A stretch of 64,000 bases of DNA from contig NZ_BBXC01000022.1 in the NCBI RefSeq assembly GCF_001570525.1, positions 108,385 to 172,384 of the forward strand. The letters are read 5' to 3'. The first letter of the stretch is position 1. Each line of letters opens with the position of its first letter. The position numbers and the translations under genes were made by a program. This DNA comes from Herbidospora sakaeratensis (lineage in GTDB: Bacteria; Actinomycetota; Actinomycetes; Streptosporangiales; Streptosporangiaceae). Under the pieces are notes generated by a model. It was not told the origin of the DNA. It saw only the letters and a list, made by a program, of their open reading frames with translations, and ran no database searches. Below are positions 50,490 to 58,109 of the stretch, piece after piece.

Positions 50490-52435
50490 AAGTCGGATTC
50501 AAGCGGCACTGGCGGGCGCTGACCGTGCCCGGTGACGGGGTCTACCTGACCTCGGCGCGGGCCACCGTCGCGTTGCACGGCGACCACATCGAAGAGGTCG
50601 CGCCGCTGCTCGACGGCAGCCACGACCTGGCCGGGCTGCACGAGCGCACCGGGCTCGGCGCGGCCGACCTCGGGCGGCTGCTCGGGCGGCTGGCCGAGGC
50701 CGACCTGGTCGCGCCGCAGGCCGACGACGGCGTGCCGCCGGAGGTCGCCGCCTTCTGGGACCTGGCCGGGCTGGACGTCCCTGACGGCACGGTCGAGGTG
50801 ATCGGGCGGTCGCCGCTCGTCGATCGGGCGCTCGCCGACCTGGGGTTGCGCGCCGGTGGCGAAGGGCCCGTCGTGGTGGTCTGCGACGACTACCTCGACC
50901 CGGTGCTCGCCTCGGTCAACGCCGATCGGCTGGCCGACGGGCGGCCGTGGTTGCCCGTCGCCGTCAACGGGCCCGACCTGTGGATCGGCCCCGGCTTCCA
51001 TCCGGGGGACACGGCCTGCTGGGAGTGCCTGGCGGCCCGGTTGCGGATCCGGCGGCAGGCGCCGCTCGGGCTCGCGCCGCGCGCCGCGTTGCCGGTCACG
51101 TCGTCGGTCGGCGCGCAGCTCGCGGCCCTCCAGGTCGCGCGGTGGCTGGCGGGGCGGCGGCTCGGCACCCTGTGGACGTTCGACCCGCTCACCCTGGAGG
51201 CCGCGCACCACCGGGTCACCCGCAGGCCGCAGTGCCCGGCGTGCGGCGACCCCTCGGTGCGGAGCGCTCCGGTGGAGATCACGTCCCGGCCCAAGGCGCA
51301 CGCCCACCGGTCGGCCGGGCCGCAGGAGACCTGGGACCGGTACGTCCACCTCACCGACCCCGTCACCGGCGTGGTCGACCGGGTCCGCCGCGATCCCCGC
51401 GCGCCCGGGTTCCTCAACAGCTACCTGTCGGGCCGCAACCTGGCGCTGCCGGTCTCGGGCCTGCGGGCCAACAGCGGCGGCAAGGGCGGCACCCCGCTCG
51501 AAGCGAAGGTGGGCGCGCTCTGCGAGGCGGTCGAACGCTACTGCGGTTCCCGGCTCGGCGAGGAGCACGTCGTCCACGACTCCTACCGGGGGCTGGGCAC
51601 GGCGGCCGTGCACCCCGACGACGTGCTGCTCTACGACGCGCGCCAGCGCGACCCCTTCGACGAGACCGCCGTGACCGAGTGGACGCCCCTGTTCACCCTC
51701 GACGGCCGCCGGCGTTACCTGCCGACCGGCCTGCTCTACTTCACCGAGGGCGGCCAGGCCGACTCCAACGGCAACGCCGCCGGCTCGTCGATCGAGGACG
51801 CGATCCTCCAGGGCTTCCTCGAACTGGTCGAACGCGACGCGGTCGGCATCTGGTGGTACAACCGCACCCGCCAGCCGGAGGTCGTGCTCGACGACCCGTG
51901 GACCGCCGGGCTGCGCGACGACTACGCGGGGCTGGGCCGCGACGTCCACGTGCTCGACCTGACGACCGACCTGGGCATCCCGGCCATGGCCGCGGTGTCG
52001 ACCAAGGACGGCGAGGAGGTCATGCTGGGCTTCGGCGCCCACTTCGACCCCGCGACGGCCGCCCGCCGCGCCCTGACGGAGCTCGGCCAGCTGCTGCCCG
52101 CCGCCCAGGACCTCGACATGCGCCCGTGGTGGGGGCGGGTCTCGGCCCGCAGCCATCCGTGCCTGCTGCCCGACGGGGTGGCGGCGCCCCATCCGTACAC
52201 GCCGAACCACGACCTCAAAGACGACCTCGACCTGATCAGGCCCTTCGACCCGTTGATCCTCGACCAGACCCGGCCCGACATCGGGCTGCCGGTGGTCAAG
52301 GTCGTCGTGCCGGGGCTGCGGCATTTCTGGCCGCGGTTCGCCCCGGGGCGGCTGTTCGACGTCCCGGTGGCACTGGGGCGGCTCGACCGGCCGATCGCCT
52401 ACGACGACCTGAACCCGGTCGCCCTGTTCATGTGA
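50486..52435 (+). CDS. TOMM cyclodehydratase, fused leader-binding/ThiF-like and YcaO domains
   Basis: 649 residues. The N-terminal part (about 1-270) is the leader-binding, E1-like C protein with zinc cysteines at CWEC (178/181) and CPAC (250/253). The YcaO part (about 290-649) has GTPLEAKVGALCEAVERYC, GSSIEDAILQGFLELVERDA and LTELGQLL, which line the ATP site. It activates backbone amides with ATP to form azolines in the precursor. ATG at 50486 is chosen for its ATGA overlap. The C-terminus ends NPVALFM, with no PxPxP tail. Confidence 0.9.
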   Translation: MKVGFKRHWRALTVPGDGVYLTSARATVALHGDHIEEVAPLLDGSHDLAGLHERTGLGAADLGRLLGRLAEADLVAPQADDGVPPEVAAFWDLAGLDVPDGTVEVIGRSPLVDRALADLGLRAGGEGPVVVVCDDYLDPVLASVNADRLADGRPWLPVAVNGPDLWIGPGFHPGDTACWECLAARLRIRRQAPLGLAPRAALPVTSSVGAQLAALQVARWLAGRRLGTLWTFDPLTLEAAHHRVTRRPQCPACGDPSVRSAPVEITSRPKAHAHRSAGPQETWDRYVHLTDPVTGVVDRVRRDPRAPGFLNSYLSGRNLALPVSGLRANSGGKGGTPLEAKVGALCEAVERYCGSRLGEEHVVHDSYRGLGTAAVHPDDVLLYDARQRDPFDETAVTEWTPLFTLDGRRRYLPTGLLYFTEGGQADSNGNAAGSSIEDAILQGFLELVERDAVGIWWYNRTRQPEVVLDDPWTAGLRDDYAGLGRDVHVLDLTTDLGIPAMAAVSTKDGEEVMLGFGAHFDPATAARRALTELGQLLPAAQDLDMRPWWGRVSARSHPCLLPDGVAAPHPYTPNHDLKDDLDLIRPFDPLILDQTRPDIGLPVVKVVVPGLRHFWPRFAPGRLFDVPVALGRLDRPIAYDDLNPVALFM

Positions 52436-52446
52436 GAGGAGCCGAC

Positions 52447-53895
52447 ATGCACGACTCGCTCCCCCCGTTCCCCCTGTGGTCGTTCCGCGAGGACGTCTTC
52501 GTCGAACCCGACCCGGACCAGGGTGTGATCGTCGTGCACTCGCGCTGGGAGGACAGCGTCCTCCCGCTGCCCGCGCCGGGCGTCGTGGAGGCGCTGCGCC
52601 GGATGAGCCTGGGGCCGATCTCGCTCGGCAACGTCATCAGGTCGGGCGCGGAGCGGCGGGCCCTCGGCGCGCTGCTCGACCGGCTGGGGCACCTGGTCGT
52701 GCGGTCGTTCGGCGTCGACCGGGAGCAGCCGCTCATCTCGGTCGTGCCGCTCACCCCGCAGGCGGGCTTCCGGCTGCCCGACCGGCCGCCGGTCCACCCG
52801 GTGAGGTTGTCGCGGTTCGCCGTCCTCACCACCGACGGCGGCAACTACCTGCTGGAATCGCCGCTGTCGCACCACCGCGTGATCCTGCACCGCGCCGACG
52901 CCATCGCCCACCTGGGCGCCCTGATGCGCCCTTCCCCGGCCTCGGCGGCCGGGCCGGCGACCCGGTCGGTGATCTCCTACCTGATGGCGGCCGGGATGGT
53001 CGTCGAGGCGGAGGCCGGCGACCCGTTCCAGCGGGTGGTGTTCGCCGAGGACCACGATCCCGCGCTGACCGCGTGGACCCCGATCGACCTGATGTTCCAC
53101 ACCCGCTCCACGCTGGGCCGCCACGACCAGGACTTCGGCGTGACCTATCCGCTCGGCGAGCACGGCAGCGTCGAGCCGGTCGTGAAGGAGGCGGCCGACG
53201 GCGTCGCGCTGCCCCGGCCGTCGTGGCACGACCTGGCCGCCGACCCGCCCTTCTCGGCCGTCGTGGAGGCCCACCGGCCGGCGCAGACGTTCTCGGGCGA
53301 GGCGATGACGCTGACCGACCTGGGGGCGCTGCTCTACCGGACCGCCCGGGTCCGGTCGCTGACCGGCTCGCCGTCGACCGAGGCGACCGCCACCACGAGC
53401 GACCGTCCCCATCCGACCAGCGGCGACTGCCACGAGCTGGAGCTCTACGCCGTCGTCGACCGGTGCGCCGGGCTGGCGCGCGGCGTCTACCACTACGACC
53501 CCTACCGGCACGCCCTGAACCCCCTCGACGGCGATCCCGACGAGCTGCTCGTCTCGGCCAACCTGGGCGCCCCGCCGCCGGTGCTGCTGATGGTCACCGC
53601 GCGGTTCCGGCGGTTGTCGTGGAAGTACAACGGGCTCGGCTACTCGCTCGTGCTCACCGACGCGGGCGCGCTGGTGCAGACGTTGTCGCTGGTCGCGACG
53701 GCGCTGGGGCTCGCGGGGCGCCGTCTCGACGGGCCCGACATCGAGGCGTCGGCGCACGTGTTCGGGCTCGACTGGCGGACCGAGTCGAGCGTGTGCGGCT
53801 TCGCCGTCGGCCACGCCGGGAGCGGCCCCGCCGACGAGGGATTTCCGGTCAACGACGCCGAGTGGCCGATGCTGGCCGCCGCACTTCTCGCATAA
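52447..53895 (+). CDS. SagB-type FMN-dependent azoline dehydrogenase
   Basis: 482 residues: an N-terminal extension of about 220 residues with no recognised motif and a C-terminal nitroreductase-fold SagB domain (YRTARVRSLTGSPS, HPTSGDCHELELYAVVDR, GVYHYDPYRHALNPL, and a WKYNGLGYSLVLTDAGAL flavin block). It would oxidise azolines to azoles. It lies 11 bases after the cyclodehydratase. The presence of precursor, C-D fusion and B protein is a complete minimal TOMM set; no protease or exporter gene is next to it. Confidence 0.88.
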   Translation: MHDSLPPFPLWSFREDVFVEPDPDQGVIVVHSRWEDSVLPLPAPGVVEALRRMSLGPISLGNVIRSGAERRALGALLDRLGHLVVRSFGVDREQPLISVVPLTPQAGFRLPDRPPVHPVRLSRFAVLTTDGGNYLLESPLSHHRVILHRADAIAHLGALMRPSPASAAGPATRSVISYLMAAGMVVEAEAGDPFQRVVFAEDHDPALTAWTPIDLMFHTRSTLGRHDQDFGVTYPLGEHGSVEPVVKEAADGVALPRPSWHDLAADPPFSAVVEAHRPAQTFSGEAMTLTDLGALLYRTARVRSLTGSPSTEATATTSDRPHPTSGDCHELELYAVVDRCAGLARGVYHYDPYRHALNPLDGDPDELLVSANLGAPPPVLLMVTARFRRLSWKYNGLGYSLVLTDAGALVQTLSLVATALGLAGRRLDGPDIEASAHVFGLDWRTESSVCGFAVGHAGSGPADEGFPVNDAEWPMLAAALLA

Positions 53896-53927
53896 GCCGA
53901 CATTTCCCGGTAAGTGAGGGCTCCGTG

Positions 53928-56132
53928 GTGTCGTTAGGGATGCGCCCCGTACTGATGGCGCGCGGCGTCATCGGCGCCGTGTTGTTCGGCTACACCTTCA
54001 ACGCCCTGATGTTCGTCTGGGACGAGGGCCTGCGCGGATGGTCCCTCGGCGTCTTCGCGCTCTGCCTGCTCGCCGGCTTCGGGCTGCAGCTCGTCCACTC
54101 GACCCGCGATGTGGTGTCGTGGCCGGTGCGGCGCACGGCGGTGACGTTGTCGGCGCAGGCCCTCGTCACCTTCGCGCCGTTCGCGTGGGCCGGTCCGCAG
54201 GCCGGTTCCCTCGCCGGGTTCCTCGCCGGCTCGATGCTCCTCGCCGTCGCGGGCCCACTGCGCTGGGCCCTGTACGCCGCCGTCCCCGCCGCCATGTCGA
54301 TCGCGCTCACCTGGACGGGCCTGGCCACGGTCGACGTCGTCTACGGCGCCTACTTCACCGCGCTGACCGGGCTGATGGTCTACGGCGTGAGCTCCCTGGC
54401 GTCGCTGGCGCTGACCGTCCACGCCGCCCGGGGCGAGCTCGCCGGGGTGGCCGTCGCCCAGGAACGCCTCCGGGTCGCCCGCGACCTGCACGACCTGCTC
54501 GGCTACAACGTCTCGGCGCTCACCCTGAAGAGCGAACTGGCCTACCGCCTGCTGCCCGGCTCGGCCGAACGCGCCCGCCGCGAACTGCGCGACGTGCTCA
54601 CGCTGTCGCGCCAGGCGCTCGGCGACGTGCGGGTGGTCGCCGGGGGCAGCCGCCCGATGTCGCTGGCCGCCGAGGCGCGCTCGGCCGAGTCGATGCTGAT
54701 CGCGGCCGACATGGACGTCGAGGTGCGCCTTGAGCCCGGCCCGCTGCCGGAGGAGGTCGACACCGTCCTGGCCATCGTGCTGCGCGAGGCGGTGACCAAC
54801 GTGCTGCGGCACAGCAAGGCGCAGTACTGCCTGGTGGAGACCGCCCGACAGGGCGACCACATCGTGTTGCGGGTGGTCAACGACGCCGCCGACGTCGGCG
54901 GCCCGGAGCCCGGCGGGGGAGCGGGCCTCGACAACCTGTCGGCCCGCGTCGAGGAGGCCGGGGGCGTCAGCACCACCAGCCTCGACGGCGAGTGGTTCAC
55001 CTTCACCGCGAGGGTCCCGGCCGCCGGTCCGGCCGCGCCGGTCGCCGACGACCCGGTGACGTGGACGTTCGCGCAGATCACCGGCCAGCCCTGGCACCTG
55101 CGGGTGGCCCGCACGATCGCCGTCGTCGTGCTGCTCGGCTACGGCGTGCTGATGGTCGTGAACGTGCTCGGCCGCCACCCGGAGGCGCTGAGCCTGCTGG
55201 AGTTCGCCCTGTGCGCGGCCGTGCTGGTCGGCGTCCAGATCGCGGTCTCCCTCGGCTTCCTGCGCCGGATCGCGCTGCCGGTCCAGGCCGTCGCCACCTA
55301 CCTGCCGCTGCTCTGGATCGGCGAACCGTGGGGTTCCATGGGCGGCTTCCTGGCCGGCACCGCGCTGACGGTGCTGCCGGCCGTGTGGCGCTGGGGCTGC
55401 TACGCCGCCGTCGGCGTCAGCGTGGCCGCCCTGTCGGTCGCCAACGGCGACGCGGGGGAGTGGACCGCCTACCTCGCCCTCTCGACCCTGCTGACCGGCC
55501 TGGTCGTGTACGGCATCGGCGAACTGTCCGGCCTCGTCGCCCAGGTCGACCAGGCCCGTGACGACCTCGCGCGCGGCGCGGTCACCCGGGAACGACTACG
55601 CGTCGCCCGCGAACTGCACGACCTGCTCGGCCACGACCTGGCCGCCATGACGGTCAAGAGCGAACGCGCCTACCGCCTGCTCCCCGGTTCGGGCGACCGG
55701 GCCCGCGCCGAACTCGCCGACGTCCTGGACGTGGCCCGCCGCGCCGTCGCCGACGTCAGGTCGGTGGCCAGCGGCTACCGCCACATGTCCTTCACCGCCG
55801 AACTCGACTCCGCCCGCGCGACCCTGGCGGCGGCCGGGGTGTGCGTTCGGGCCGGGGCCCGCGACGTCCCGCCGGAGCTCGACGCGGTCCTCGCGGTCGT
55901 GCTGCGCGAGGCCGTGACCAACGTGTTGCGGCACAGCGCCGCCACCTACTGCGAGATCACCTTCGCCGACGGCTCGCTGACCGTCTGGAACGACGGGGTC
56001 GTCACGCTGATGACCCCGGCCGAGCCCGGCACCGCCCTTGATGACCTGGCCGAACGCCTGGAATCCCTCGGCGGTTCGTTGAAATGTGAACGAACGGCCG
56101 GTACGTTCCGCCTAAAAGCCGACATCTCATAA
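53928..56132 (+). CDS. Tandem-duplicated NarL-type sensor histidine kinase
   Basis: A 734-residue chain with two complete kinase bodies. Each half has about five or six membrane helices, then a HisKA_3 box: ERLRVARDLHDLLGYN (His188) in the first and ERLRVARELHDLLGHD (His564) in the second, then LREAVTNVLRHS as N-box. The first half keeps GAGLDNL as a G2 box; the second reads GTALDDLAERL, so its ATP lid may be degraded. GTG at 53928 is chosen for GAGGG seven bases upstream. It follows sagB and precedes a response regulator, so it may control the RiPP locus. Confidence 0.88.
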   Translation: MSLGMRPVLMARGVIGAVLFGYTFNALMFVWDEGLRGWSLGVFALCLLAGFGLQLVHSTRDVVSWPVRRTAVTLSAQALVTFAPFAWAGPQAGSLAGFLAGSMLLAVAGPLRWALYAAVPAAMSIALTWTGLATVDVVYGAYFTALTGLMVYGVSSLASLALTVHAARGELAGVAVAQERLRVARDLHDLLGYNVSALTLKSELAYRLLPGSAERARRELRDVLTLSRQALGDVRVVAGGSRPMSLAAEARSAESMLIAADMDVEVRLEPGPLPEEVDTVLAIVLREAVTNVLRHSKAQYCLVETARQGDHIVLRVVNDAADVGGPEPGGGAGLDNLSARVEEAGGVSTTSLDGEWFTFTARVPAAGPAAPVADDPVTWTFAQITGQPWHLRVARTIAVVVLLGYGVLMVVNVLGRHPEALSLLEFALCAAVLVGVQIAVSLGFLRRIALPVQAVATYLPLLWIGEPWGSMGGFLAGTALTVLPAVWRWGCYAAVGVSVAALSVANGDAGEWTAYLALSTLLTGLVVYGIGELSGLVAQVDQARDDLARGAVTRERLRVARELHDLLGHDLAAMTVKSERAYRLLPGSGDRARAELADVLDVARRAVADVRSVASGYRHMSFTAELDSARATLAAAGVCVRAGARDVPPELDAVLAVVLREAVTNVLRHSAATYCEITFADGSLTVWNDGVVTLMTPAEPGTALDDLAERLESLGGSLKCERTAGTFRLKADIS

Positions 56133-56222
56133 TGACGTTCTGTCAAGAATGTCGGCATTGCCTATTCGCGTAACCTCGGTACAAGATTCCTTTTGACCTT
56201 GTGGACCGGCCGGGGGAATGGC

Positions 56223-56834
56223 GTGCTGACGTTACGGATCCTCCTCGCCGAGGACGTTCGCATCGTCCGGGGCGCCCTGGCCGCCCTGCTGGAACTGGAG
56301 CCCGACCTCACCGTCGTGGCCCAGGTCGGCAGCGGCGCCGACATCGTCCCGGCGGCCCTGGAACACCGCCCCGACGTGGCGATCCTCGACGTCGACCTGC
56401 CCGTGGTCGACGGACTGTCGGCGGCCGAGGAACTGCACGCCAAACTTCCCTCGTGCCGCACGCTCATCCTCACGGGCCTGGGCCGTCCCGGCACGCTGCG
56501 GCGGGCGTTGTCGGTCTCGGTGTCGGGCTTCCTGCTGAAGGACACCCCGTCGGAGCGGCTGGCGCAGGCCGTACGGGAGGTGGCCGCCGGCCGCCGCATC
56601 ATCGACCCGCAACTGGCGCTGACCGCCTGGGACGTCGGCGACATCCCCCTGTCGGGCCGCGAGATCCAGGTGCTCCGCCTGGCGGCCGGCGGCGCGGAAC
56701 CCCCGGAGATCGCCGCTCAAATGCACGTTTCGGTCGGAACGGTACGAAACTATCTGACCAAAATCGTCACCAAACTCAACGCGCGAAATCGGGTGGACGC
56801 GATACGCATAGCCACGGAAGCGGGCTGGATCTGA
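56223..56834 (+). CDS. NarL/FixJ-family response regulator
   Basis: 203 residues. Receiver: RILLAEDVRIVRGALAALL, phospho-acceptor Asp in VAILDVDLPVVDGLS, LILTGLG and FLLKDT. Output: LuxR-type helix-turn-helix LSGREIQVLRLAAGG followed by PPEIAAQMHVSVGTVRNYL. GTG at 56223 with GGGGGAA upstream is preferred to the TTG at 56193. Partner of the duplicated kinase 90 bases upstream. Confidence 0.92.
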   Translation: MLTLRILLAEDVRIVRGALAALLELEPDLTVVAQVGSGADIVPAALEHRPDVAILDVDLPVVDGLSAAEELHAKLPSCRTLILTGLGRPGTLRRALSVSVSGFLLKDTPSERLAQAVREVAAGRRIIDPQLALTAWDVGDIPLSGREIQVLRLAAGGAEPPEIAAQMHVSVGTVRNYLTKIVTKLNARNRVDAIRIATEAGWI

Positions 56835-56873
56835 ATTCCTGCCCCGGTTATTCTCGCCACGGGGTGATAGGCG

Positions 56874-58106
56874 ATGACATATACGGTTTTGCGCGGCAAT
56901 TTCGTGATCAGATATTCCGATCTCCCGCGCCAGGGCCCCGAGCCCGACGGTGACACGATCAAGTTCCTCCCCGACACGCCGGCGCTCATCGAGGCGCTGC
57001 CCAGGCCGTCGGGCACCTCGCCCGACCTGAACCGGCGCGGCATCTCGGTCCGCCTGGAGGCGATCGACGCCCTGGAGACCCACTTCGAGGAGACCCACCA
57101 GCGGCTGGAGTGGGCGAACGCCGCCCGCGACCGGCTCCTTGAGCTTCTCGGCTTCACCGGCGTCGAGTTCTTCGACGACCTGCCGAACAAGGTGGAACGC
57201 GCCGACCAGGACACGATCAGGGGCCACGTCCTGTCGAACGGCATCGACGCCAACGGCCGCCTGATCGCGTTCGTCTACGGCGGCCCGACCGACATTCCCG
57301 ACGGCGCGCCGGTCTACCTGACGCCGGAGCTGGCCGACGCGTCGGCCAACCGCGTCCTGCTGGCCGAGGGCCTGGCCTACCCGGCCTACTACGCCACCCT
57401 GCCGGTCGAACTGCGCGACCACCTGGCGGGCGTCTCCCGCGCCGCCCGCCCCGCCACCGGCCTGTGGCCCCACGCCGACGGCCATCCCGGCGAACCCGCC
57501 ACCGTGACGGCCGGCAACCTCGACGAGACGATCATCTGGCCGAAGTTGTTCCGCCGTCTGGTGCCCTACTTCGCGGCCGGCTTCCCCGACTTCGACCAGT
57601 TCGACACCTGGTTGCGCGCCGACCCGGTCCACCGCGACGATGCGATCTGGCTGATCGGCCGGCAGGAACGCGGCAACCTGCACGACGTGGTGCGCGCCTC
57701 GGGCGACCAGATCGAGCTCACGGTCTGGCCCGAGGACTTCGTCATCGCCCCCGACCCGGCCACCGGCCCGACCACTCCGCCGACGGCGGTCACCGGCGAC
57801 CTGGTCATCGTGGCCGCCCTGCCTAACCCGGCCGGCGCCGACGCGGGCGCGGAGAAGATCACCCTGCTGAACGTGACCGCCGACCCGGTCGACGTCGGTG
57901 GCTGGCACCTGCGCGACACCTCGGGCAACCGGACGGCGTTGTCGGGCGCGATCGAGGCGGGCGACGTCAGGGTCGTGAAGGTGAGCTGGCTGAACAACGA
58001 CGGCGACTCGATCATGCTGGTCGGGCCGGATGACGTGGTGATCGACACGGTGACGTACAAGAAGGAGCAGGTCCGCACCGGCCGCACGATCGCCTTCGGC
58101 CGCTGA
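56874..58106 (+). CDS. SNase-like nuclease domain plus lamin-tail domain protein
   Basis: 410 residues, no signal peptide visible. The N-terminal third has thermonuclease features: DGDTIKFLPD and VRLEAIDALETHFEE (in place of the usual VRLxGIDAPE), then an RDRLLELLG helix and GRLIAFVYGG. The C-terminal about 100 residues (LVIVAALPNPAGADAGAEKI, VDVGGWHLRDTSGNR, IMLVGPDDVVIDTVTYKK) form a lamin-tail domain. It might cut or bind DNA; catalytic Arg/Glu spacing is not clearly kept. Confidence 0.7.
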   Translation: MTYTVLRGNFVIRYSDLPRQGPEPDGDTIKFLPDTPALIEALPRPSGTSPDLNRRGISVRLEAIDALETHFEETHQRLEWANAARDRLLELLGFTGVEFFDDLPNKVERADQDTIRGHVLSNGIDANGRLIAFVYGGPTDIPDGAPVYLTPELADASANRVLLAEGLAYPAYYATLPVELRDHLAGVSRAARPATGLWPHADGHPGEPATVTAGNLDETIIWPKLFRRLVPYFAAGFPDFDQFDTWLRADPVHRDDAIWLIGRQERGNLHDVVRASGDQIELTVWPEDFVIAPDPATGPTTPPTAVTGDLVIVAALPNPAGADAGAEKITLLNVTADPVDVGGWHLRDTSGNRTALSGAIEAGDVRVVKVSWLNNDGDSIMLVGPDDVVIDTVTYKKEQVRTGRTIAFGR

Positions 58107-58109
58107 GGC

